The notes below the pieces were generated by a model that saw nothing but the letters and a program-made list of their open reading frames with translations, did no database searches and was not told the DNA's origin. From an uncultured Allomuricauda sp. (GTDB taxonomy: Bacteria > Bacteroidota > Bacteroidia > Flavobacteriales > Flavobacteriaceae), in assembly GCF_937884665.1 (NCBI RefSeq), contig NZ_CAKZYF010000055.1:48872-112871 (forward strand): 64,000 bases of DNA, written 5' to 3'. The translations under genes were made by a program, and so were the position numbers. Below, in pieces: positions 26,143-35,259 of this stretch; the stretch's first letter is position 1, and the number at the start of each line of letters is the position of its first letter.

Positions 26143-28560
26143 ATGCGCGGCGTAATCAGATGTGTATTCACCCTTTTTTTGGCATCTTATCCCATTTTCG
26201 CACAGGAAATCACTGTTTTGGATGCTGATACGGGCAATCCTGTGGTCAATATTGCCGTATATAATAAAGACAAGTCCAAAACGGCCATTTCTGACTTCGA
26301 CGGAAAATGCGATCTAAGTGTCTTTTCAAAGAACGAAAGGATTACGTTCAAGCATATCAGCTATGAGACCTTTACCACGAACAGGACACAGATTGCCAGA
26401 AAAGGGAATCGCGTCTATCTCAATCTAAAACCGGAGGAACTCCAAGAAGTGGTCATGTCTGTCTCCAAATGGGAACAACAAAAAAAGGATATCCCCCAAA
26501 AAATAGAATCCATCGATGCCCGGAACATTTCATTTACCCATCCACAAACTTCGGCCGACCTTCTTCAAAATAGTGGAAAAGTGTTTGTACAAAAGAGCCA
26601 GTTGGGAGGAGGAAGTCCCATGATTCGCGGTTTTGCCACAAACCGTCTATTGCTCTCGGTAGATGGGGTCCGGATGAACACCGCCATTTTTAGGGGAGGA
26701 AACGTGCAGAATATTATATCCATAGACCCCTTTTCAGTGAGAAACACGGAAATCATTTTTGGCCCAGGGTCGGTGATCTACGGAAGTGATGCCATAGGTG
26801 GTGTCATGAACTTTTTTACCCATAAACCAAGATTTTCGTTCACGGACAGTCTCACCATTTCTGGAAACGCGTACTATCGATTTGCTTCAGCGAACAATGA
26901 AAGCACATCCCATTTTGATGCCAACTATGGAAAAAGAAAATGGGCTGGCTATACCAGTGTGAGCTATAATAATTTTGGAGATTTGGTCATGGGCCGCCAT
27001 GGTCCTGAGGAGTATTTGCGCAACACTTTTGTGGAACGAAGGGACGGGGTTGATGTGCTGTTGGAAAATGAAATGCCAAGACAACAACTGCCTTCGGGTT
27101 ATGACCAAATCAACCTGCTTCAAAAGTTTACTTACAGACCCAATAGCACCTGGAACTATGATTTGGGATTACATTATTCTGAAACTTCAGATTATTCCCG
27201 ATATGATCGTCTCATACGTCCGGATAGTGAAGGTACCGGATTACGGGCTGCCGAATGGTTTTATGGCCCCCAAAAGTGGTTTATGGCCAACTTTCAGGTC
27301 ACAAAAAAAGGAAAGAACAAGTTTTATGATGGAGTCAAGCTTACTGCGGCTTATCAGCACTTCGAAGAAAGTCGCAACGAACGTAGGTTTCAAGAACCCA
27401 TTCGTTTTACTACAATGGAAAATGTGGATGCCCTTTCTGTAAATCTTGATTTTGAGAACAAGAAAATCGGGGATTTACGCTTGTATTACGGTGCGGAGTA
27501 CCTTTTCAACAAAATACGTTCTGAAGGGAGCCAACAAAATGTCGAAACCAATCAATTGGCGCCTTCAGCGTCCCGCTATCCTGATGGCTCAACCTGGCAG
27601 ACCTTTGCAGGATATATCAATGGTGAATACCAACTAAAGCCCAATTTCTCACTGCTATCCGGTTTACGTTACAGTCAGGTCTGGGTAGATGCCCAATTTG
27701 AAGATACTTTCTTTCAGTTTCCTTTTGAGGAGGCCGATTTGATTACAGGGGCACTTACCGGAAGTGTAGGGTTCAGTTGGTTTCCCAAGGCCGATTTTCA
27801 GGTTACCATGAATGGTTCAACGGGATTCAGGGCGCCGAACATTGATGATATTGGAAAAATATTTGATTCTGAACCAGGTTCCGTCGTTGTGCCCAATCCC
27901 GATTTGGAGCCTGAGTATGCCTACAATATTGAACTTGGTCTTCGAAAGAATTTTAGCGATAAACTGGTGCTCAAAGGGTCGGCGTATTACACCTATTTGG
28001 TAGATGCATTGGTCCGAAGGGACTTTACACTTAATGGTCAAGATGAAATTGAGTTCAATGGAGAATTGAGCAATGTCCAAGCAATTCAAAATGCCGCAAG
28101 GGCCTATGTTTATGGTTTTGAGTTCGGTATGGACGCTTTTTTAACGGAAAACTGGTCACTTTCTTCCAATATGACCTTGACGGAAGGTGTAGAGGAGGAC
28201 GATAGCGGATTGGATTCGGCTGCGCGACATGTAGCCCCAACTTTTGCGGACATCCACTTAATCTGGCAAAACCAAAAGCTAAAAGCAGATTTCTTTTTTA
28301 ATTATAATGGTGAAATAGGTTTTGATGATTTGGCACTGTCTGAGAGAAGCAAGCCGTTCATCTATGCCGTGGACGATAATGGCAATCCTTTTTCGCCATC
28401 GTGGTACACGCTAAACTTTCGCTCCCAATATCAAATCACGAATGCTCTAAAAAGTACGGTCAGTCTGGAGAATATAACGGACCAAAGATATAGGACGTAT
28501 TCATCCGGTATAGTTGCTCCAGGAACCAATTTGGTCTTGGGACTCGGATATAGCTTTTAA
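26143..28560 (+). CDS. TonB-dependent receptor, heme/iron-receptor-like
   Basis: 805 residues from ATG 26143 (an in-frame TTG at 26134 lies within the end of recO and is unlikely). Signal peptide, a carboxypeptidase-like regulatory domain (about 22-100), a plug (about 110-230, 'IRGFATNRLLLSVDGVRMN') and a 22-strand-type barrel ending in an aromatic 'LGLGYSF'. The plug and the F-R-A-P and N-P-D-L boxes resemble hemoglobin/heme receptors, but the stretch between those boxes has no His, unlike classic heme receptors. Substrate is therefore open; iron/heme or a vitamin are options. Transcribed after recO. Confidence 0.88.
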   Translation: MRGVIRCVFTLFLASYPIFAQEITVLDADTGNPVVNIAVYNKDKSKTAISDFDGKCDLSVFSKNERITFKHISYETFTTNRTQIARKGNRVYLNLKPEELQEVVMSVSKWEQQKKDIPQKIESIDARNISFTHPQTSADLLQNSGKVFVQKSQLGGGSPMIRGFATNRLLLSVDGVRMNTAIFRGGNVQNIISIDPFSVRNTEIIFGPGSVIYGSDAIGGVMNFFTHKPRFSFTDSLTISGNAYYRFASANNESTSHFDANYGKRKWAGYTSVSYNNFGDLVMGRHGPEEYLRNTFVERRDGVDVLLENEMPRQQLPSGYDQINLLQKFTYRPNSTWNYDLGLHYSETSDYSRYDRLIRPDSEGTGLRAAEWFYGPQKWFMANFQVTKKGKNKFYDGVKLTAAYQHFEESRNERRFQEPIRFTTMENVDALSVNLDFENKKIGDLRLYYGAEYLFNKIRSEGSQQNVETNQLAPSASRYPDGSTWQTFAGYINGEYQLKPNFSLLSGLRYSQVWVDAQFEDTFFQFPFEEADLITGALTGSVGFSWFPKADFQVTMNGSTGFRAPNIDDIGKIFDSEPGSVVVPNPDLEPEYAYNIELGLRKNFSDKLVLKGSAYYTYLVDALVRRDFTLNGQDEIEFNGELSNVQAIQNAARAYVYGFEFGMDAFLTENWSLSSNMTLTEGVEEDDSGLDSAARHVAPTFADIHLIWQNQKLKADFFFNYNGEIGFDDLALSERSKPFIYAVDDNGNPFSPSWYTLNFRSQYQITNALKSTVSLENITDQRYRTYSSGIVAPGTNLVLGLGYSF

Positions 28561-28562
28561 AA

Positions 28563-28590
28563 AAAGCCCTGAGATTCCAGGGCTTTTGCT
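28563..28590. terminator. Bidirectional terminator between convergent genes
   Basis: AGCCCTG (28565-28571) and CAGGGCT (28578-28584), loop of six. A run of A lies before it and a run of T after it, so it can stop the receptor gene on + and the small lipoprotein gene on -. Confidence 0.75.
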
Positions 28591-28609
28591 TTGGTAAAAA
28601 AGGGTAATA

Positions 28610-28963
28610 TCAGTTATCCATTTTTTCCTTGGTTTCTTTGGCAACTTTTTTCAAGTCTTCCACGGTCTCCTCGGCGGTATTTTTTAGGTCTTTGCCCATC
28701 TCTTCAGCTTTGTCCATAGTCTCTGAACCTGCTTTTTTGATACTGTCAAGGGCTTTTTCTCCTATTTCCATGGTTTCCGTGCCCGCTTTTTTGAGAGTAT
28801 TGGCCGCGTCGTCCGCTGCCTCTTGAAGCTCGTCTCCGGCTTTCTCCAGGGCCCCAGAGGCTTCTTCTGAAGCTTCCTTGGCTTTATCTGCCGCTTCTTT
28901 GCATGAAACAAGGGTAGTTGCGGATAGAATTACAAGTAATAAGGTAAATGCTATTTTTTTCAT
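28610..28963 (-). CDS. Small amphipathic-helix lipoprotein
   Basis: 117 residues, lipoprotein signal with Cys21 ('TTLVSCKEA'). The rest is one long Ala/Glu/Lys helix in about 11-residue repeats such as 'KKAGTETM' and 'KKAGSETMDKAEEM', like LEA/apolipoprotein-type helices. No aromatic core, so probably extended or membrane-lining. Function unknown; such proteins are linked to stress or membrane stability in other bacteria (inference). Confidence 0.75.
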   Translation of the reverse strand: MKKIAFTLLLVILSATTLVSCKEAADKAKEASEEASGALEKAGDELQEAADDAANTLKKAGTETMEIGEKALDSIKKAGSETMDKAEEMGKDLKNTAEETVEDLKKVAKETKEKMDN

Positions 28964-29102
28964 TCTATAAATGGTTTAGTGTTGGTAGTCATAATAAGAA
29001 AAATAGAAGACTTTGGTTTTAAGTTGATTTTATTTTTGCTACAAGAATCCCTTATAAAAATTTCTGTAGGGATAGTAGCGTAAGGAATTCCACTTAAATT
29101 TT

Positions 29103-29110
29103 TAATTTTG
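29103..29110 (+). promoter_or_regulatory. -7 box (TAATTTTG) upstream of ileS
   Basis: Exact TAnnTTTG match 17 nt before the ATG at 29128. No clear TTG at -33. Confidence 0.4.
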
Positions 29111-29127
29111 CAATCCTGAAAATCAAG

Positions 29128-32100
29128 ATGAAAAAAGAGACGATGAAATTCGCAGAATATAAGGGCCTGGATTTACCGAAGGTCGCTGATGAGGTTTTAC
29201 AGTTTTGGAAAGACCAGCGGATTTTCGAAAAAAGCGTTTCCCAACGGGAAAATAAAAAGAGTTTTGTCTTTTTTGAAGGCCCCCCTTCTGCCAACGGAAT
29301 GCCTGGTATCCATCATGTGATGGCCCGTACGATAAAGGATATCTTTCCACGATACAAGACCATGAAGGGATTTCAGGTAAAGCGAAAAGCAGGTTGGGAT
29401 ACGCATGGACTTCCCGTGGAATTGGGTGTGGAAAAGGAACTGGGTATCACCAAAGAGGATATCGGCAAGAAAATTTCCATAGAAGAATATAACGAGGCTT
29501 GTAGAAAAGCCGTCATGCGGTATACCGATGTGTGGAACGAAATGACGGAAAAGGTTGGGTATTGGGTGGACATGGATGACCCTTATATTACCTACAAGTC
29601 CAAATACATGGAGTCGGTCTGGTGGTTGCTGAAGCAGATTTACGATAAAGGGCTTATTTATAAGGGATACACTATACAACCCTTTTCACCGAAGGCGGGT
29701 ACTGGACTTAGCTCACATGAGTTGAACCAGCCCGGGACCTATCAAGATGTCACGGACACAACCGTAACGGCCCAGTAAAAAAGGATTCGTTGCCTGAGTT
29801 TTTGAAGGATGTTGACGGAGCGATATACTTTTTAGCTTGGACGACAACGCCTTGGACCCTGCCTTCCAACACGGCCCTGACCGTTGGGCCTAAAATTGAA
29901 TATGTATTGGTCAAAACAATCAACCAATATACATTTGAACCCATTCAGGTCATCTTGGCGAAAGCATTGGTAGAAAAGCAATTCACAGGCAAGTTTTTTG
30001 AGGCTACCACTGAAGCTAATTTTGATGAATACAAAAAAGGGGACAAAAAGATTCCTTATCAGATTCTCAAGGATTTTTTAGGAAAGGATTTGGTGGATAT
30101 CCAATACGAACAATTAATAGATTACGTACTGCCATTTCAAAATTCTGAAAATGCGTTCCGTGTAATTTCCGGTGATTTTGTAACCACTGAGGACGGTACA
30201 GGTATTGTCCATACCGCGCCCACTTTTGGTGCAGACGATGCTTTTGTCGCCAAACAGGCAAAACCAGAGGTGCCGCCCATGCTGATCTTGGATGAAAATG
30301 GGACCCCCGTTCCTTTAGTAGATTTACAGGGACGTTTTCGGCCAGAACTCAAGGAATTTGGTGGGAAATATGTGAAAAACGAATACTATGAAGAGGGCAA
30401 GGCTCCGGAAAAATCGGTGGATGTAGAGATTGCTATCAAACTAAAAGAGGAGAATAAGGCTTTCAAGGTTGAAAAATACCTCCATAGTTACCCTAATTGT
30501 TGGCGTACGGATAAACCTATTTTGTATTATCCTTTGGATTCCTGGTTCATTAAAGTAACGGATGTTAAGGATAGGATGTTCGCCCTAAATCAGACCATTA
30601 ACTGGAAACCTAAGGCCACTGGCGAGGGTCGTTTTGGAAATTGGCTGGCCAACGCCAATGATTGGAATTTGTCCCGTTCAAGATATTGGGGTATCCCATT
30701 GCCCATTTGGAGAACAGAAGATGGCAGGGAAGAACGTATTATAGGGTCTATTGAAGAACTCAAAAGTGAAATGGCAAAAGCTGTGGATGCCGGAATGATG
30801 GACCGGGATATTTTCGCTGATTTTGAGGTGGGCGATATGCGGGAAACCAATTACGATAAAGTTGACCTCCACAAGAATATCGTTGATCAAATCACCTTGA
30901 TCTCGGATTCAGGAAAACCTATGAAGCGGGAATCTGATTTGATAGATGTATGGTTTGACAGTGGCTCCATGCCCTATGCCCAATGGCACTACCCATTTGA
31001 AAATGCAGAATTGATTGACGATAGGGTTGCATTTCCAGCAGATTTTATCGCAGAAGGCGTCGATCAAACAAGGGGATGGTTTTACACCTTGCACGCCATT
31101 GCGACCATGGTCTTCGATTCCGTTTCCTACAAAAATGTAGTTTCCAACGGTTTGGTTTTGGATAAGGAAGGTAAAAAGATGTCCAAGCGATTGGGTAATG
31201 CTATCGACCCGTTTGAAACCCTCCCTGAGCACGGTGCAGATGCCACGCGCTGGTACATGATTTCCAATGCCAATCCTTGGGATAATCTCAAGTTTGATTT
31301 GGAAGGGGTGGTCGAGGTCAAGCGGAAGTTCTTCGGAACTTTGTACAACACGTATTCTTTTTTCGCTCTTTACGCAAACATTGATGGATTTAATTTTACC
31401 GAGGACCCAATTGCATTAGCGGAAAGACCAGAAATAGATCAATGGATTTTGTCAGAGTTACATTCCTTGGTCCACAAAGTGGATGAAGCGTACAATGATT
31501 ACGAAGCTACCAAGGCAGCTCGTATGATTTCTGATTTTGTGCAGGAAAATCTCAGTAATTGGTACGTTCGCTTAAGTAGAAGGCGTTTTTGGAAGGGGGA
31601 CTACCAGCAGGATAAAATCGCTGCTTATCAAACCTTGTACACCTGTTTGGCAACAGTGGCCAAGCTTTCTGCACCTATAGCCCCATTTTACATGGACCGT
31701 TTGTACAGGGATTTGAACGCAACTACGGGATTGGAGGATTTTGAAAGTATCCACTTGGCCAATTTTCCAACTTTTGATAAACGAATGGTGAACAAGGCAT
31801 TGGAAGGGAAAATGCAAATGGCACAGAAAGTATCTTCCCTGGTACTGTCCATTCGGCAAAAGGAGAAAATTAAAGTGAGGCAGCCTTTGCAGAAAATAAT
31901 GGTTCCGGTCTTGGATGAAATCCAAAAAGCGGAAATTGAAGCAGTTTCTGATCTAATAAAATCTGAAGTCAATGTTAAGGATATCGAATTATTGGATGAT
32001 GCTTCAGATATTTTGGTGAAAAAGATAAAACCCAATTTTAAGGTATTGGGCCCTAAATTTGGGAAAGATATGAAGGCTATTTCCGCAGCGGTGGCACAGT

Positions 32101-32537
32101 TGGGGCAGGAGGAAATCCAAAAAATGGAACGCGAGGGCGAATTAATGCTACAAGTGGAAAATAAAAGTATTAATTTACAGTTAACCGATGTAGAAATCAC
32201 CTCGCAAGATATCGAGGGTTGGCTGGTCGCCACTTCAGGTCCGCTTACTGTCGCGCTGGATGTTACCATTGATGACACTTTGCGGAGAGAAGGAATTGCT
32301 AGGGAGTTGGTAAATCGAATACAGAATCTCAGGAAGGAATCTGGATTTGAGGTAACCGATAAAATAGATATTAAAATATTGAAAGACGGTTTTGTGGAAA
32401 AAGCGGTTTCCAGTAACGAAGACTATATTAAAACGGAAACACTGACCGCGGAACTGAATTTTGAAGAACAATTGGAAGAAGGTATTGCAATTGCCTTTGA
32501 TGAAGTAAATACAAAATTATTTATCCAAAAACATTAG
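29128..32537 (+). pseudogene. ileS: Isoleucyl-tRNA synthetase interrupted by a frameshift
   Basis: The gene reads in two frames. Part 1 (29128-29778, 216 residues) has the HIGH-type motif 'PSANGMPGIHHVMAR' and ends at TAA after 'DTTVTAQ'. Part 2 (open frame covering 29790-32537) continues with 'KKDSLPEF', the editing domain, 'KKMSKRLGN' (KMSKS motif) and the anticodon-binding part. No piece is missing, only a short stretch at 29772-29785; the break falls in the CP1 editing insertion. As an essential gene, it is either a sequencing or assembly error, or a true 7-nt deletion compensated by another copy elsewhere. Followed 3 nt later by the TraR gene. Family assignment certain; functional status unknown. 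Confidence 0.93.
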
Positions 32538-32540
32538 AAC

Positions 32541-32924
32541 ATGGCACAAGATTTAAAAGTAAGATATTCGGATAAAGACCTCGAAGAGTTCAGAACACTG
32601 ATAGAAGAAAAAATAGAAAAGGCCCAAAAGCATCTGGAATTATTGAAAAGTTCATACATGAACGATGGGAACAATGGAACAGATGATACTTCCCCCACCT
32701 TCAAGGCGTTTGAAGAGGGTTCTGAGACTATGAGCAAAGAGGCGAACACGCAATTGGCCATTCGTCAAGAGAAGTTCATCCGGGATTTGAAAAATGCGTT
32801 ACTTCGAATAGAGAACAAAACCTATGGTATTTGTCGTGTCACAGGTAAATTGATCAACAAGGAACGTTTAAAATTGGTTCCACATGCCACCTTGAGCATT
32901 GAGGCCAAAAACATGCAGAAGTAA
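32541..32924 (+). CDS. TraR/DksA-family protein with degenerate zinc finger
   Basis: 127 residues. A coiled-coil N-terminus (about 12-55) leads to the TraR/DksA C-terminal region 'RIENKTYGICRVTGKLINKE'. Of the four zinc Cys of classic members only one remains (Cys at 'GICRVTG'); the others are replaced, as often in Bacteroidota homologues. Such proteins bind the secondary channel of RNA polymerase and alter initiation in response to ppGpp. It lies 3 nt after the ileS stop and is probably co-transcribed. Confidence 0.85.
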   Translation: MAQDLKVRYSDKDLEEFRTLIEEKIEKAQKHLELLKSSYMNDGNNGTDDTSPTFKAFEEGSETMSKEANTQLAIRQEKFIRDLKNALLRIENKTYGICRVTGKLINKERLKLVPHATLSIEAKNMQK

Positions 32925-32947
32925 CAGTATGCCCTAAAAGTTATGGG

Positions 32948-33568
32948 ATGAAGAGGCTTTTAGCATGTGTCGCGGTATTATCTGTGGGTGTGGGAAGATG
33001 CCAAAAAGTGCTAAAAAAGACTTTCGTGGATTCCCATATTTCTACCATACTTATAGATACCAAAAATTGCTATGAAGTGATTTTACAAACCTCCCCTTCG
33101 CATGAATTGCAAGTGGATGCAACGATGGAAGGAGAATATTCCAAGGACTTGCTTGTCGAGCTCGAGAAAGATGGAAAGTCTGTTTGGGTAAGCACAGGAT
33201 TTCAGCCCAACTTTGTTTTTCCAAATGATAAATTGAGTGCCCACAAAGTAATTTCAATTGCACTTCGCGTACGGGTGCCGGAATACAAAAAAGTACAGGT
33301 CTTCGGGACCAATTCCCAAGTTTCGGTGGAAGGCAAGTACAGTGATTTGAATATCACCCTTTCTGATGGAGATTGTAGACTGTATGGGGTTGGAGAAGAT
33401 GTTGAAGTTGTAACACAAAAAGGGGATGTCTGGGTCAATACGACTTCCGGGGTATTCAAGGCCATGAGCGATTACGGGAAAGTACATAAGACCCATCTGC
33501 CCTTAGGTAACAATCACTATAACATTCAGAGCAAAGAAGGTAATATCTACCTAAACAAAACGAAATAA
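32948..33568 (+). CDS. Secreted beta-rich protein, DUF4097-like
   Basis: 206 residues. A short signal sequence (1-18, 'VGVGRCQ') is followed by a beta-helix-like array of repeated short strands: 'VSVEGKYSDLNITLSDGDC', 'VEVVTQKGDVWVNTTSG', 'IQSKEGNIYLNKTK'. This alternation of G-D/N and V-x-V is typical of DUF4097-type adhesin-like proteins. Function unknown. Between the TraR gene and lspA, same direction. Confidence 0.68.
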   Translation: MKRLLACVAVLSVGVGRCQKVLKKTFVDSHISTILIDTKNCYEVILQTSPSHELQVDATMEGEYSKDLLVELEKDGKSVWVSTGFQPNFVFPNDKLSAHKVISIALRVRVPEYKKVQVFGTNSQVSVEGKYSDLNITLSDGDCRLYGVGEDVEVVTQKGDVWVNTTSGVFKAMSDYGKVHKTHLPLGNNHYNIQSKEGNIYLNKTK

Positions 33569-33601
33569 TATCGCTATTTTTGCCCTCTCTTGAACGCAAA
33601 G

Positions 33602-34234
33602 ATGAATCTAAAAAAATCCCTGATCATAATTTTTTTGGTGCTTTTAGTAGATCAAATCAGTAAAATCTACATTAAAACACATTTTATTTTGGGAGAGTCC
33701 GTTACTGTTTTTAATTGGTTTAAGATTCTTTTTATCGAGAACGAAGGAGCAGCTTGGGGAACTAAATTAAGTGACTTGTTACCTGTTTCTGAGACTAGTG
33801 GAAAACTGGTCTTGACCATTTTTCGTCTTTTTGCCATTATTGGTATTGGTTACTGGTTGTGGGATATTATTCGGAAAGAAGCTCCAAAAACATTGATTTT
33901 AGCAGTATCGCTCATCTTTGCAGGAGCTTTGGGAAATATCATTGATTCTGTTTTTTACGGTATCCTTTTTAACGATAGCGTGGGTCAGGTGGCCACTTTG
34001 CTTCCTGATACACCGTATGGGAAACTATTTTATGGAAAAGTGGTGGATATGTTATATTTTCCAATGATAGATACTACTTGGCCTGATTGGGTACCTTCGT
34101 TGGGCGGGAAGAACTTCCGGTTTTTTGAGCCGGTCTTTAATGTTGCCGACACTGCAATAAGCACCGGCGTCGGTATCTTGATAGTCTTTAATAAAAAGGC
34201 TTTCCCGAAGATGGAAAAAAGTGAACAGGTCTAA
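33602..34234 (+). CDS. lspA: Lipoprotein signal peptidase (signal peptidase II)
   Basis: 210 residues from ATG 33602; an in-frame TTG at 33590 is unlikely. Four TM helices. The catalytic aspartates are in 'GNIIDS' and 'NVADTAI'. Between them lies a longer periplasmic loop (about 40 residues) than in the E. coli enzyme, normal for Bacteroidota. It cleaves prolipoproteins after diacylglyceryl transfer, and the window contains many substrates. A -7-like TATTTTTG is at 33575-33582. The stop overlaps the convergent gene by 4 nt. Confidence 0.94.
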   Translation: MNLKKSLIIIFLVLLVDQISKIYIKTHFILGESVTVFNWFKILFIENEGAAWGTKLSDLLPVSETSGKLVLTIFRLFAIIGIGYWLWDIIRKEAPKTLILAVSLIFAGALGNIIDSVFYGILFNDSVGQVATLLPDTPYGKLFYGKVVDMLYFPMIDTTWPDWVPSLGGKNFRFFEPVFNVADTAISTGVGILIVFNKKAFPKMEKSEQV

Positions 34235-34794
34235 AACGTATACACCTTATTTGGTGTTACGCCATAGTCCAGAGCAATATCTTTTTCGTGGATGTCCTCT
34301 ATATTCCCAAGTTCAGGTTCAAATAAGGAAAGTCCAACTTTTAAGGTTCGAGGTCTGCATTGGGCCAAAAAAGTATCATAAAAACCCTTGCCATATCCAA
34401 CGCGATGGCCTTTTTGGTCGAATGCCAACAAAGGAATAAAAACGACATCTATTTTTTCTACAGGAACAGAAATGCCATCAACAGGTTCAGGAATGGACCA
34501 TCGATTTTCTTTCAGTAGGGTATTGTCCGTCAATAAATAGTGTTCCATGGTTCCAATCCCGTTTACTTTTGGAACAACTATGTTTTTATCTTTCCCCTGT
34601 AATAAGGTAATCAAAGGCAATGTATCTACTTCCCTATTTTTCCTTATACTCAAAAAAGTATGGAAATAAAAAAAATCCCAAATTGGGATTTGTAATAGTC
34701 CATTAACTAAATGTATGCTTTTGTTTTCTATTTCCTCGGAAGTAAGTTTTTTTCTCCTTGCTTTGTAAGCTTTTCTTATATCTTCCTTCAACAT
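34231..34794 (-). CDS. 5-formyltetrahydrofolate cyclo-ligase
   Basis: 187 residues, MTHFS/YgfA family. The ATP/folate signature is 'DQKGHRVGYGKGFYDTFL' and the N-terminus has 'RKKLTSEEIENKS'. It converts 5-formyl-THF to 5,10-methenyl-THF with ATP. It overlaps lspA by 4 nt tail-to-tail. Monocistronic; a 29-codon ORF lies upstream of it on the same strand. Confidence 0.92.
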   Translation of the reverse strand: MLKEDIRKAYKARRKKLTSEEIENKSIHLVNGLLQIPIWDFFYFHTFLSIRKNREVDTLPLITLLQGKDKNIVVPKVNGIGTMEHYLLTDNTLLKENRWSIPEPVDGISVPVEKIDVVFIPLLAFDQKGHRVGYGKGFYDTFLAQCRPRTLKVGLSLFEPELGNIEDIHEKDIALDYGVTPNKVYTF

Positions 34795-34837
34795 AAGTTG
34801 ATTCTGGACTGCTTTGGGGCTGTCTTGGCGCTAAAAA

Positions 34838-34927
34838 TTATTGTTTTTTCGCGGATACCGTGAAGAAAATTTTGAAAAAAAGCATCAAAATGAGATACAT
34901 TCCCAAGACGATAATATAATTCTCCAT
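34838..34927 (-). CDS. Possible 29-residue membrane peptide
   Basis: ATG at 34927 to TAA at 34838. The product (start MENYIIVLGMYLILMLFF, end VSAKKQ) has one clean TM helix and a basic tail, which is the look of a small bacterial membrane protein. It is 43 nt upstream of the cyclo-ligase start, same strand. Short length makes chance possible; no known family. Confidence 0.35.
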   Translation of the reverse strand: MENYIIVLGMYLILMLFFKIFFTVSAKKQ

Positions 34928-35259
34928 TCTATTGTTGTTTACTTGGTTAAATGTAGGTAAATAAATCGGAAATTTTACTATGAAATGCACTTTTTATCGA
35001 CGAAAAGCACTTTTTTTAGCAGCAGTTTAACAATTCTTCACCGTTTTTAAACAATCCTATACCAGATTTTTCTCTTGGTTCAACCGTGTGGCACTATTTT
35101 AAAAAGTAGGTGTTCCTGACCAATTTTGAACATCCCTTTTCGGCTTTATTACCAAACCCATGCAAGTAAGGATCGACCTAAAAACCAGATGCACCAATTT
35201 TAACGAATTCCATGGTTTGTTTACCTTTAACGTTGTTCTAGACTTTTGTAATTTTATTT
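34928..35259. other. Non-coding region before uvrC, with a direct repeat
   Basis: No gene seen on either strand in 332 nt. It holds the direct repeat at 34983-35015 and, near its right end, a weak -7 box for uvrC (TAATTTTA, 35249-35256). Confidence 0.5.
34983..35015. repeat. Direct repeat AAAWGCACTTTTT, spacing 20 nt
   Basis: Two 13-nt copies (34983-34995 and 35003-35015) with one mismatch, 20 nt start-to-start, i.e. about two helix turns on the same DNA face. This is the arrangement of direct-repeat regulators such as LytTR proteins. It lies about 56 nt upstream of the 29-residue ORF and 245 nt upstream of uvrC. Confidence 0.45.

Noticed and set aside
29770..29790. Programmed ribosomal frameshift in ileS
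   Set aside because: No prfB-like signal or convincing slippery heptamer in the right frame; the amino acids F-K expected from relatives are missing, so a shift alone would not restore the normal protein.
31688..32278. 196-codon frame antisense to ileS
   Set aside because: Shadow of the conserved synthetase codons; Ser/Ile-rich translation with no domain.
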